Shown here piece after piece: positions 7,073 through 17,800 of a stretch of 64,000 bases of DNA. The notes under the pieces are model-generated. The model saw only the letters and a program-made list of their open reading frames with translations, was not told the origin of the DNA and ran no database searches. Source of the stretch: Bacillus dicomae (GTDB lineage: Bacteria > Bacillota > Bacilli > Bacillales > Bacillaceae_G). Numbering within the stretch: position 1 is the stretch's first letter; each line of letters opens with the position of its first letter. The DNA lies in the NCBI RefSeq assembly GCF_006494425.1, contig NZ_VHIV01000001.1, positions 806,001 through 870,000 on the forward strand, in the 5' to 3' direction. A program made the translations under genes and the position numbers.

Positions 7073-8287
7073 ATGGAAAATAATATGAAAATATCGATGA
7101 AATGGATTATGCTCTTAATATTATTTGTCATGTTAAGTAAATACAATATATATATTGGATTTTCGCTGAAGATATATATGATTTTTTTAGTCATATATTT
7201 TTGTTTAACAGTTAAAAACTTTCATATTCAAAAGCTATATTTTCATGAAGTTGTATTTTTACTATTTTATTTCATTTATTGTTTCAGTGGAATTCTTTCT
7301 ATATATTTACATGCTAGTATTCGTATGATTTTTGGTGTGCTACTTGTTTTAGGGTGTTATTTTATAGTGAGAAATTTAGTAGGAAATGTTGAAATAGCAA
7401 CACTTGAATCATCTATTGTCTATGTAGGAATTATATTTAATATTGTAAGTCTAATACTGTATATAGTCGGTTTACAGCACTTTGGATTGTACGGTGGAGA
7501 AGAAAGAGAAATTTTTGCCGGACTATTAGTTGATAGAGGATATCCAAGGTTAATTGGTTTGCTAGATGATCCTAACATTTTTATTTTTTATAATACAATA
7601 TTTTTTATGTATTATATGACAAACCTACATAATATGACGAACATTTTAGGATTGATTTTATGTGTTACGACAAGTTTATTAACTTTCTCAAGGGGAGGGA
7701 TATTAGCACTTGTGCTCGTCGTTTTTGTATATGTATGTACATCTAGTTTTGCAAAAAAAATAAAAATAATGGTGAGTTTACTATTGTTTAGTGTAGTGAT
7801 CTTCAGTTTATCGAATAGTGTAATGGGTGGCCAATTGGATGACATATTGAATAAACGAATTTCTGATTTTTCGCATGATAATGGAAGTGGAAGATTTACA
7901 TTATGGGAAGCTGCTTTTAAATATTATGTATCCAATCCATATATCGGAATTGGTGCGTTTAATTTTTCGAATTATTATGAGTTTCAATTTAATGAAAAAT
8001 TATATGTGCACAATACATTTTTAGAAATTTTGTCTGAATCGGGTACAATTGGTTTTCTTTTATATAGCGCTTTTTTATGCATATTAATATTTAAATTAAC
8101 GCAGTATACTCTGTTTCGTGAAAAACCGTATCTTTTATTGACCATGATTGGATTTTTATTTCAGATGATGTCATTGTCACTCATTATTAACGAAGCGTTC
8201 TTTTTATTTTTAGCAATGGTTGTGAAGTACATTTCAATATATGAAGGAAGGGGAAAGGTAGATGGTAAAATGTCTATCAGCACATAA
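7073..8287 (+). CDS. O-antigen ligase/polymerase-like membrane protein (Wzy candidate)
   Basis: The 404-residue product is very hydrophobic, with about 10-12 membrane helices and one larger loop. The core motif GSGRFTLWEAAFKYYVSNPYIGIGAFNF followed by YVHNTFLEILSESGTIGFLLY is characteristic of the Wzy_C/O-antigen ligase family. This supports a role in polymerising repeat units on the outside of the membrane. It begins three bases after the flippase stop and its 3' end overlaps the next gene by 26 bases, so co-translation is likely. Wzy proteins vary greatly in sequence, so the repeat-unit specificity cannot be deduced. The codon content is extremely AT-rich even for this window, in line with the usual behaviour of surface-polysaccharide genes. 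Confidence 0.82.
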   Translation: MENNMKISMKWIMLLILFVMLSKYNIYIGFSLKIYMIFLVIYFCLTVKNFHIQKLYFHEVVFLLFYFIYCFSGILSIYLHASIRMIFGVLLVLGCYFIVRNLVGNVEIATLESSIVYVGIIFNIVSLILYIVGLQHFGLYGGEEREIFAGLLVDRGYPRLIGLLDDPNIFIFYNTIFFMYYMTNLHNMTNILGLILCVTTSLLTFSRGGILALVLVVFVYVCTSSFAKKIKIMVSLLLFSVVIFSLSNSVMGGQLDDILNKRISDFSHDNGSGRFTLWEAAFKYYVSNPYIGIGAFNFSNYYEFQFNEKLYVHNTFLEILSESGTIGFLLYSAFLCILIFKLTQYTLFREKPYLLLTMIGFLFQMMSLSLIINEAFFLFLAMVVKYISIYEGRGKVDGKMSIST

Positions 8288-9062
8288 TAAGGCGCCTCAT
8301 GTTTCTGTAATAACACCTTCTTATAATAGTATACGATTTATAGGTGAGACGATTTTATCAGTACAAAATCAATCATATGAAAATTGGGAAATGATTATCG
8401 TTGATGACGCTTCAACTGACCAATCTGCTACAAAAATTAAAGAGATAATAGAAGGGGACCCGCGTATTAGGCTAATATCATTAAAAGAAAATGTTGGTGC
8501 TGCGAAAGCTCGGAATTTAGCGATTGAAGAGGCGAGAGGAAGATATATTGCTTTTTTAGATAGCGATGATATATGGTTGCCACATAAATTGAAGACGCAA
8601 TTGTTATTTATGGAAGAAATGGATGTGGACTTTTCGTATACATCGTATAGTTTAATAGATGAAAACGGTAATGAACTAAATCGAGAAGTGAATGTACCAG
8701 AATTTGTGGATTATCATTATTTAGCGGGAAATACAATTATCGGCTGTTTAACAGTAATGCTTGATAGGGAGAAAATTTCTTATATTGAAATGCCTAGTAT
8801 GCAACCTGAAGATACTGCATTATGGTTGAACTTGTTAAGTGAAGGATATGAAGCAAGGGGGATACAACAAGTATTAGCAAAATATAGGATTGTTGAAAAT
8901 TCTGTTTCGAGAAATAAAATAAGAGCGGCTTTCCGATATTGGAATTTATTAAGAAAACAAAAACCACTTAATTCATTTCAAACCTTTTTTTATTTTAGTA
9001 AGTATGCTTATCATGCCTATAGAAAAAATAAAATCAATGTAGTTGGGAAGACGCAAATATGA
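8262..9062 (+). CDS. Glycosyltransferase family 2
   Basis: This 266-residue GT-A fold enzyme begins with VSVITPSYNSIRFIGETILSV, followed by NWEMIIVDDASTDQS with the nucleotide-binding DD, and then GAAKARNLAIEEARGRYIAFLDSDDIW with the metal-binding DxD-type motif. It should transfer one sugar from a nucleotide donor to the lipid-linked repeat unit at the cytoplasmic membrane face. There are no membrane helices. The start ATG at 8262 has a GAAGGAAGGGGAAAGG site inside the end of the polymerase gene, and the stop overlaps the next start by four bases (ATGA), so both junctions suggest coupled translation. The donor and acceptor cannot be identified. Confidence 0.9.
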   Translation: MVKCLSAHNKAPHVSVITPSYNSIRFIGETILSVQNQSYENWEMIIVDDASTDQSATKIKEIIEGDPRIRLISLKENVGAAKARNLAIEEARGRYIAFLDSDDIWLPHKLKTQLLFMEEMDVDFSYTSYSLIDENGNELNREVNVPEFVDYHYLAGNTIIGCLTVMLDREKISYIEMPSMQPEDTALWLNLLSEGYEARGIQQVLAKYRIVENSVSRNKIRAAFRYWNLLRKQKPLNSFQTFFYFSKYAYHAYRKNKINVVGKTQI

Positions 9063-10111
9063 ATATACTGTTGATGACAGATAAATTAATAACTGGTGGA
9101 GCCGAGAGTTATTTCTGTAAATTGGAAAGCAATTTACGCTATGAGAACTTTACAGTTTATACAGCTGCAGGTGATGGAGAACTATATGAATCTCTTACTA
9201 AAAAAGAAAATTTCATGTTACTTAGTCGATGGAATCATTTAAGAAATATTCATTACTTACGAAAAGAAATTTGTGAACGAAAGATAGAACTTATCCATGC
9301 AAATAGTTTGCGAATGGTCTTATATGCCTTTCTACTTCAAAGGTTTATTAAAAAAAAGATAAAAATCGTGTATACGAAACATAATGTAACGATATTAGAA
9401 AAGAAAATGCCAATTCTTTTTCGTTATTTCATGAATAAATATGTGAACAATATTATTACAGTAAGTGAGTTTGAAAAGAAAAATTTAATTTCAATGCATG
9501 TAGCTGCAGAAAAAATAAAGACGATTTATAACGGTGTGGATATTGAAAAGTTTTTATTCCAGCAGAAAAAGAAAGAATCTATTTATAAAATAGGGATATT
9601 AGCTAGACTATCCAAGGAGAAAAACCATCAACTATTTGTGAAAATTGCAAATGTGTTGAAAAAGAGAGATGATTTTAAGTTTTATATTGCTGGTGATGGA
9701 CCAGAGAAAGAGTCTATTATGGGAGAAATAGAAAAATACGGATTGCAGCAAAGTGTAAAGATGTTAGGGAATATTTCTGAACCACATAGATTTATAGGGA
9801 ATATGGATGCCCTGCTTTTATTATCTTTTCGTGAAGTATTTCCAATGGTGGTAATTGAAGCGATGGCCACAGGGACACCAATTATTTCAATAGATGTCGG
9901 CGGAATAAATGAAGCGGTAATAGATGGAGAATCAGGTGTTTTAATATCTGAATATTTCGAATCGGAATTTGCAAGTGCGCTTGAGGAATTACAAGAGAAT
10001 GAAGACAAGGTGAATGGTATTAGACTGAAAGCACGAGAGAAAGCAGAGAGATATTTCTCGTTAACTAAAATGATAGAAGAAACGAAAGATATATATGAAT
10101 TAAACAAATGA
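9059..10111 (+). CDS. Glycosyltransferase family 4 (GT-B fold)
   Basis: The 350-residue protein is the last enzyme of the operon. It starts with MNILLMTDKLITGGAESYF, the glycine-rich acceptor-side loop of GT4 enzymes. It has the linker YNGVDIEKF in the middle and KIGILARLSKEKNH at the start of the donor domain. Near the end is REVFPMVVIEAMATGTP, whose two glutamates are seven residues apart (the EX7E nucleotide-sugar motif). It probably adds the second or third sugar of the repeat unit. It overlaps the preceding gene by ATGA and is followed by a terminator whose stem starts inside its last codons, which closes the operon. Confidence 0.9.
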   Translation: MNILLMTDKLITGGAESYFCKLESNLRYENFTVYTAAGDGELYESLTKKENFMLLSRWNHLRNIHYLRKEICERKIELIHANSLRMVLYAFLLQRFIKKKIKIVYTKHNVTILEKKMPILFRYFMNKYVNNIITVSEFEKKNLISMHVAAEKIKTIYNGVDIEKFLFQQKKKESIYKIGILARLSKEKNHQLFVKIANVLKKRDDFKFYIAGDGPEKESIMGEIEKYGLQQSVKMLGNISEPHRFIGNMDALLLLSFREVFPMVVIEAMATGTPIISIDVGGINEAVIDGESGVLISEYFESEFASALEELQENEDKVNGIRLKAREKAERYFSLTKMIEETKDIYELNK

Positions 10112-10136
10112 CGGTAGAAGTCGTTTGTTTTTTTTA
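10102..10136 (+). terminator. Terminator of the polysaccharide operon
   Basis: AAACAAATGAC and GTCGTTTGTTT pair over 11 positions with one G-U, and a run of eight T follows. The stem overlaps the stop codon of the last glycosyltransferase. Confidence 0.9.
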
Positions 10137-10144
10137 TTATAGAA

Positions 10145-10172
10145 ACTTTTAAGATAAAACTCACATATTATA
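10145..10172 (+). promoter_or_regulatory. SigmaK-like promoter of the beta-helix gene
   Basis: AC at 10145-10146, a 17-base spacer and CATATTATA at 10164-10172 match the known SigmaK pattern (AC, 15-17 bases, CATANNNTA). Transcription would start near 10179. That leaves the TTG start with its GAGGAG site as the only sensible start codon. Confidence 0.6.
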
Positions 10173-10203
10173 TGAAAAAGGTAATATGAGGAGTGAATTT
10201 GTA

Positions 10204-11751
10204 TTGGCAGAGTATATTTCATCACAAGGAGATTGTGCACCTGAAAATAGTGTCCATATTGATTGTTTTGGTGCAGTTCCAAACTCGGGAAATGATAGTT
10301 CAACAGCGATTCAACAAGCGATTGAATACTGTGTATTGAATCGGATTTCTACGGTTAGAATTACAGGGGTAAATACGTACAAAATTGTAAAACCGATTGT
10401 TATTAAATCAAATGTAAGGTTAGAGCTAGATCCTACTGTTACGTTGCAAATTGATGGAGATTTTAATGCGTTTGAACTGCAACAAAATGCGTCTATAACA
10501 GGTGGTACAGTTCAAGTTATAAATCCACTGTTTCAATCTGCAGTTATTTATGTTTCCGGTTCACAACAAATAGAAGTTCCTAATCACTCTCTTATATCTA
10601 ATATAAATATAATAAATACAACGTCGTCATATAAAGGTAAGGCTATATACTTTTATTGTCAAAAAGCATGGGATTATATTAGTTTCTTTCAAGTTAACTT
10701 TATTCAAATTAAAAACTTTCAAACTGCAATACATTTGAAGACAGAATATATAGATGATATCAATACACCTTGCTGGATTAACGCAAATGTATTTCAATCT
10801 ATATTTATTGATGGATGTCAGTATGGAATAGAAGTTGATGGAAACAGTGATTTACCAAATGAAAGTTCAGGCAATACGTTTCATGATATTCAAGTGCAAT
10901 GTAGACAGCAGACGAAAAAAGTCATTCGTTGTACGGGTGCCTATAATACATTTGATTGTATGATTTGGGATACGTACCGGATGAGTAGTGAACAGATTGT
11001 CATTGAATTTTCTTCTAATTCGCATCGTAACTATCTTTTTTCAAATTTACTTTCTACAACTATTGTAGATAAAGGGCAATACAATGTTTGCAAGTCTACC
11101 TATGAAGAATCTCTTCGAATTCAGTTACCAATTACGTTAAATAAACCACATTTAATAGGGAATCAAGATGATATTTTAGTAAATGCTCAGCAGAAATATA
11201 ATGTTAAGCAAGTAAGTGGGAAAGTGCCGTACGGGGGGAATCTCGCAAATTGTTTTAATTTAATAGATGAACAAAGTGTAAACTATATTGACGTTCCTGA
11301 TAGTAATCCAGTTGTCATTGAACTAGATTTCACGAAAAATCCAATACAGATGTTAAATTGTCTTGGAATGTATTTTGGATGGGGAGAGAGCCCGAAAAAA
11401 ATTAAAATTGAATATGCATTAAGTGCAACTGGGAATTGGGTTGTTGCGTCGGATGTTCCATTAAATGTTGGCGATACAATTATTTCGAATATGAAGGCGA
11501 GCCAGTTATATAAAGTTAGAATTACATTAAGTGGTTATTCTCAAGATCATAAGCGTTTTCGAATTAATCGCATTTTTGCAAGGTCTTCTATGGAAAACGG
11601 AAATGCTTGGTTAGCTACAACTGGTGGAAGAATGTTTGGAGATATTGAAATAGAGGCAAGTAAAGGCATAATCATGAAGACAGCTAGTGGAGCGAAATGG
11701 AAAGTTACTATTAATGAAGCTGGCCAACTTATTACGACTAAAATAACTTGA
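10204..11751 (+). CDS. Pectate-lyase-superfamily (right-handed beta-helix) protein
   Basis: The 515-residue product has the N-terminal signature of the Pectate_lyase_3/GH28-related group: HIDCFGAVPNSGNDSSTAIQQAIEYC, where phage tailspikes and polysaccharide depolymerases read DFGAxGDGxTDDTxAIQxAI. Asn/Ile/Val-rich short strands follow, consistent with a parallel beta-helix of about 300 residues, then a C-terminal region (about 370-515) of different character. It has no signal peptide and no membrane anchor. TTG at 10204 has a GAGGAGTG site. The ATG at 10186 lacks one and would lie only a few bases from the predicted transcript start. The SigmaK-like promoter suggests synthesis in the mother cell, hence a spore coat or exosporium role. 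It may bind, modify or cut the polysaccharide made upstream; no catalytic residues were identified. Confidence 0.75.
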   Translation: MAEYISSQGDCAPENSVHIDCFGAVPNSGNDSSTAIQQAIEYCVLNRISTVRITGVNTYKIVKPIVIKSNVRLELDPTVTLQIDGDFNAFELQQNASITGGTVQVINPLFQSAVIYVSGSQQIEVPNHSLISNINIINTTSSYKGKAIYFYCQKAWDYISFFQVNFIQIKNFQTAIHLKTEYIDDINTPCWINANVFQSIFIDGCQYGIEVDGNSDLPNESSGNTFHDIQVQCRQQTKKVIRCTGAYNTFDCMIWDTYRMSSEQIVIEFSSNSHRNYLFSNLLSTTIVDKGQYNVCKSTYEESLRIQLPITLNKPHLIGNQDDILVNAQQKYNVKQVSGKVPYGGNLANCFNLIDEQSVNYIDVPDSNPVVIELDFTKNPIQMLNCLGMYFGWGESPKKIKIEYALSATGNWVVASDVPLNVGDTIISNMKASQLYKVRITLSGYSQDHKRFRINRIFARSSMENGNAWLATTGGRMFGDIEIEASKGIIMKTASGAKWKVTINEAGQLITTKIT

Positions 11752-11809
11752 GGAAATGCTTAATTGTATCTCCTTGGACGAGTTATAACGTAGTGTGATA
11801 AAGGTAATG

Positions 11810-11856
11810 AAAAAGAGATTGTAATTCGGTTTTAACCAAACTACAATCTCTTTTTT
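11810..11856. terminator. Bidirectional terminator between convergent genes
   Basis: AAAAAGAGATTGTA (11810-11823) pairs with TACAATCTCTTTTT (11842-11855) around an 18-base loop. It serves the beta-helix gene from the left and the giant gene from the right. Confidence 0.9.
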
Positions 11857-11859
11857 AAT

Positions 11860-14800
11860 TTAATTCCACCAAATCCAAGTCCAAAGGTAATTTCGTACAT
11901 TTCGAGGAGTAATCCGTATGAAACGTTCACCGTCAAAGAAACAATTTAAATTTGGAAGTGTTTCATTTGGATTTTCTGGAACAAAGGTGACGATGTTTTC
12001 GTTACTTGTGATGGTTACTGTAATTGGTGGGTCGGTAGGCGAGGCTTGAAGTTGTAACGAAATATTAGCCGTATTTTTAAATTCATTATTAACAGGTGGA
12101 CTTATTACTTGTACTGTGAATAACACGATAATTGTTTCGCTTGGTTCTAAATTAGTAGCGACTAGGAAACCGATATTCGGATTCGCTAGTGGAGAACGTT
12201 CCCCATTAATGGAGACAGTGCCGTTCATAAATTGTAAGCCTGCTGGAATAGTATCTTGTAAAGAAACATTTGAAAGTGAAATCTCGGAAGTATTCGTAAT
12301 ACGCACCGTGTAATCAAAAAATTGATTTAAATAAGCTGAGCTGACGGAAGCGTTTTTCACTACTGTCGCAGTTATAAATTGAACTGGTATACGAACGATA
12401 TTTGAATTAACAATAAAAGTAATAATTGGGTCCTGTGGTGTCAATTGGAAGGCAGCTGTAACTGTTGCGGAATTAATAATTGTACTGTTTGAAGGGATAG
12501 AAGTGACGAGAATTTTAAATGTTATCGTTGCTACTGTATCTGCAGGTAAAGCGCCAATATTCATACCAGTGTCTGGCCGGATATTTGGAACCGGAGTCCC
12601 GTTAATTGTTACGCTATTTTCTATAAATGTTGTACCAGGTGGAATTATATCTAGGACGGAAGTATTGATTGTAGGAATTGGTGAATGATTTATCACTTCT
12701 AATGTGAAAGTTATGGTGTCGCCTGTCACTACAATAGATTTATCAGCAGTTTTTTCAATGCTAACCATCGGGTCAAATACTGTTGTTGTAACAGTATTTG
12801 TTTGCTTTGTAACGGTATTTATTTGCCTGTTAATCATAATAGATGGTTCGGTTGGACCGACAATAGGCGTATAGGAAATAGTAGCATCGTTATTGATTGT
12901 AGATTGAAGAGTAGAGGAAGATATTGTCACTTGGAATGTAATAATAACAGATTCATTTGGAGCAAGGTTTCCTAACGTAATACTATTTTCAGGATTCGCA
13001 TTAGGTTGATTGATTCCATTAATCGTAACACTACCAATGACGAATGTCGTATCTACTGGTGCCATGTCTACTAGAAGAATATCTTCAATAGTGATATTAC
13101 CACTATTAGTAATAGTAATGGTGTACGTTAAAGTTTGACCAGGTAAGGCACTCGTGAAATCAACTGCTTTTATGGCAATGACATTATCATTTTGAACGGT
13201 TGTTGTGACTGTATTTGTTGTCGTCGTATTCGTAACGGGTGCTTTATTTGGATTGACTATATAGTTAAAGGTAGTAATTGCATTGTTGTTGAGTTCATTA
13301 GGTGTTGGGATAGAAGTCACAGAAACTTGGAATGAAGCGATAGCATCTCCACCAACAATTATAGTGCCAATCGGTATGCCACTTACTGGATTAACTCCTG
13401 GAAGAGTTTCTCCGTTTACAATAACGCTATTTTCTATAAACGTAGTACCTTGAGGAATCATATCTTGAATGACTACATCATTTGCTGCAATATTACCAGT
13501 TTGATTGAGTGTAATCGTATACGTTAACGTGTCACCGACTGTTGCAAATGCAAGGTCTACAGCTTTATTACTATTCAAAGTCGCGTGATTAATTTCTGTT
13601 ACGGCAGCTGATGAAATAATAGTTTCGGTGATAGGTGGTCGATCTGGTAACGTGTATTGAAATTCAATTGTACTCGTGTTAGAGATTGTATTTGTTTGTG
13701 GAATCGAAGTAACTCGTACTTGGAATAGAATAGTTGCTGTCGCATGAGGTGGAATGTTATCAATTTGTATCCCGCTAAGTGGATTGTCATTTGGACGAGC
13801 GTTGCCATTCACAATAACACTGTTCTCTATAAAGTTCGTATTTGTTGGGATGATATCTGTCACGATAATGTTTTTTACTTGTATATTTCCATTGTTTGTG
13901 ATGGAAATTGTGTAAGGGATAATCGTTTGTAGGCTAGCGTATTGGATAGGCGTTGTTTTTGCTGCGACTACATTAGCGGAAATAACTTCAGTGAAGGTAA
14001 TATTACTAGTTGATATTTGTTCTTCTCCGTTTATCGTATAACGAGAAGTTGATTGATTTTGAACACGACCGCTAGCTGGAAGAGAAATCGCAGTAACGGA
14101 AAATGTGACTGGGATAGAAATGTTAGGAGCAATTGTTCCTACAAGTATACCTGCACTTGGGTTGGCATTAAGCTGAGGAATATTATTTACTAAAACGCTA
14201 CCGTCAATAAAGGCTGTTCCATCAGGTATATTGTCTGTAAATACAACAGCAGTGGCATCCGTATTCCCTGTATTCGTTAAAGTTGTTCCATCAGGTATAT
14301 TGTCTGTAAATACAACAGCAGTGGCATCCGTATTCCCTGTATTCGTTAAAGTTGTTGTATAAGTTAAAATGTCGCCAATGGTTACAGAAGTCAAATCAAC
14401 AGTTTTAAGTGAAACAATATTAGTATCATTAATTTGAACGAAAGTAGTGTTGGAAGTAGTAGATTTTTGAATTGGTGCAAAGTCAGGGTTAAAAATAAAG
14501 TCGTAGACGATGTTTGCAATATTAGGTGTTGGGTTTACAGCAGGTAAATTCGTAACGGAAACTTGGAACGTTATTGTAGTCGCTTGACTTGACACAATAT
14601 TAGGGATAGAAAAACCGATATTCGGATCTGCTGCAGGAAGTACAGTGTTGTTAACTATTACACTTCCCGGAATAAAGACTGTTCCATCCTCTATCGTATC
14701 TGTAAAAAAGATGGAGTTAGTTGTAGTGGATCCGTTATTTTGAATGAGTATTTTATATTCAATAGTTTCATCAATATTAGCTAATACTGTATTAGCAGAT

Positions 14801-17800
14801 TTTGTAGCGATAAGAATAACATCAATAAATTGTATATTTGTAGTATTGGAAGATGTCGTTTCTGAAATTGGTGGTAAGCTTGGGTCTAGCTGATACTCAT
14901 AATGGATGACGGCGATATTATTAATGTTATTTTGAGAAGGAATAGAGACTACATTTACTTGGAATGTAACGATAATTGTATTGTTTGGAAGGATAATATC
15001 AAGGGTGATTCCGGTAATTGGATTTTCGTTAGGTCTTGGTATGCCATCTACAAGAATACTATTTGGAATGAATGTGGTGCCAGCAGCAATTGCGTCAATT
15101 AGGAGAGTATTTGTAATAGGTACGGTACCAGCGTTTGTAACTGCGACTGTATATGTGATGATTTGACCGATGCGTGTAATAGATCTGTTAGCGGATTTAA
15201 TTGCACTAACATTTGCTGTACGGATTTCAGTATTTACTGCATTTGATAACGACCTACGCTGAATAATAGGGGAACTAGGCTCAATTTGATATTCATACGA
15301 AGTGTCTGAAATGTTAATGACTGTGTTGTCAGGAGGTATACTTGTAAGTTGTACTTGGAATGAAATAGTGACTGTTTCATTTGGTTGTATTGTGCCGAGA
15401 ATTACTCCATTTTCAGGGTTCGCACCAGGCTGAATGACATTATTTATTGATAAGCTATCTTCAATGAATATAGTACCTTCTGGAATATTGTCAATGAACA
15501 CTGTATTGTTAGCCGGAACAGTTCCGATATTTTGTAGTTTATTTGTGTAGGTAATATTTTGCCCGATGGATACGAAAGTAATATCCGCCTGTTTAACAGA
15601 AATAATATTTGCATTTTGAAGTGATGTTGTAACGATATTAGAAGTTGCAGAGCGATTCACTGGGGGAGCTGTAGGAATACTTACATATTGGTAAGTTGCT
15701 GAAGATTGATTTGCAATTTCGGTTTCAGTAGGTGGATTATTCGTTTGTACTTGAAATAGTATTGTTTTGGAACTATTTGGTGGGATCGTTCCAATTGATA
15801 TTCCGTTTTCAGGATTTGCACCTGGCTGAAGTACACCGTTAATTGTGACGCTGTCGGAAACGAATGTAGTCCCAGCTGGAATAGAATCTGTAAAAATAAT
15901 ATTTATTGCGTCAACATTACCGGTATTTTTCACTTCAGAAATATAAAGGATCGTTCCACCAATATCTACAGTTGTTGGATTGGATGTTTTTGTAATTGTC
16001 AATTGTGCTTGCACGAAATTTGTAATGACGATATTACTAGTAGATGTTTCCGTAATAGACGGTTGCCCTGGATCTGGTTGAATTGTATATGTTGTATTAG
16101 ATTGATTTGTCATCGATTGTTGTGAGAATGAATCATTAATAAGAATTTGGAACGAAATAAGGTGCGTAGCATTTGCAGCTAGGTTAGGCAAAGTAACACC
16201 TGCGTTTGGATTTGCACCAAGTATAGCTGTTCCATTAAGTGTAAAACTATTGTCTACGAATGTAGTCCCTTCTGGAATAGTATCTGAAAATATAAGATTA
16301 GTAGCTGGAATATTTCCAGTATTCTCTAACGTTATCGTATAGGTCAAAATATCACCTGTTGTTGCTTGTTGTGCATTGACTGCTTTTAAAGAAAGAACAT
16401 TCGCATCCGAAATTTGTGTGGAAGCTGGGTTAGACGTAATTGTTCGAGAGATGATAGGAGCGGTTGGATCCGCGATAAAAGTATAGTCAATACGGGCTAT
16501 ATTAGAAATTGGATTCACGCTTGGAATGGATTGAACGATAACTTGGAATGTTATGGTGATAATGTCTGAAGGCGCAATGGAGTTTAATGGTATTCCTACG
16601 CTTGGATCGGCACCTGGAGCTGAAACGCCATTAATGGTTACGCTATTTGGAATAAATGCAGTTCCTTCTGGGGCCAAATCTGTTAAAGTAACTGTATTTG
16701 CAGTTGTATTCCCGTTATTTTGAACGACTACAGTGTAAGTGATTGTACCGTTAGTAGATTGTACGAGAGAATCTGTATTTTTAATTGCGGATAACGATGC
16801 ATCAACGACAGCTGTACTAACCGTATTAGATGAGGAGGTTGCTGTAACTGGAGGTTGACTCGGATCGACAATATACGTGTAACTTGTAAGTGCTTGATTT
16901 ATAATTGCTCCTTGCGATGGAATAGAGTTTGCAAGAAATTGGAACGTAATCGTAGCAGAATCACCTGGTGCGATAATACCAACTGGAATACCGAGAGTTG
17001 GACTTGCATCTGGAAGTGAAATCCCGTTAAGCGTGACACTATTTGGAACAAATAATGCCCCTTCAGGAACGCCGTTAATGAGTAATACAGAATTTGCAGG
17101 GAAGTTTCCGGTATTCGTTAATGTTGCCGTATACGTAATGATATCTAAGGTAGATACGATTGTTCGATTTGCTTCTAAAACCGTTGTAACAGTAGCGTTA
17201 TTAATTTGTGTAGAAGCACCATTAGAAGTTACTGTGCCTGTAACAGGAGGAGCTGCCGGATCAACGATGAATGCGAATTGAATCGATGCAACGTTTGTAA
17301 TTGGATTTGAAGGAGGAGTAGATGTAACTATGACTTGGAAAGTAACAGTTAAGGAACTACCTGCGCTAACGGTTCCGATATTAACTCCGTTATTTGGATT
17401 TGCGCCTGGAATGGTACTTCCATTTACAGCAAAACTATTTTCAACAAAGGTCGTTCCTGCTGGAATGAGGTCTGAGAAATTTACATTCGTAGCGTTTGTA
17501 TTGCCGCTATTTTGAATTAAAATGGTATAAGTGATTGTGTCTCCAATATTTGCAAAGGCTGTACTAGCAGTTTTTACAGCTGAAAGTATTGCTGAATTAA
17601 TAGAAGTAACGAAGACATTCGTTTCCACGTTGCCAGGCTGAGCCTGTAATGCATTGCCTACGTTATATTGGAAGTTCACAAATCCTAAGTTTTGAAGTTC
17701 AGGAGTGAATGTTGTTGGATTGCTTACAATTTGAACTTGGAATATGATTGTTACAGTTTGATTTGGATTGATTGTATTTATGCCAACACCGTCAATGATA

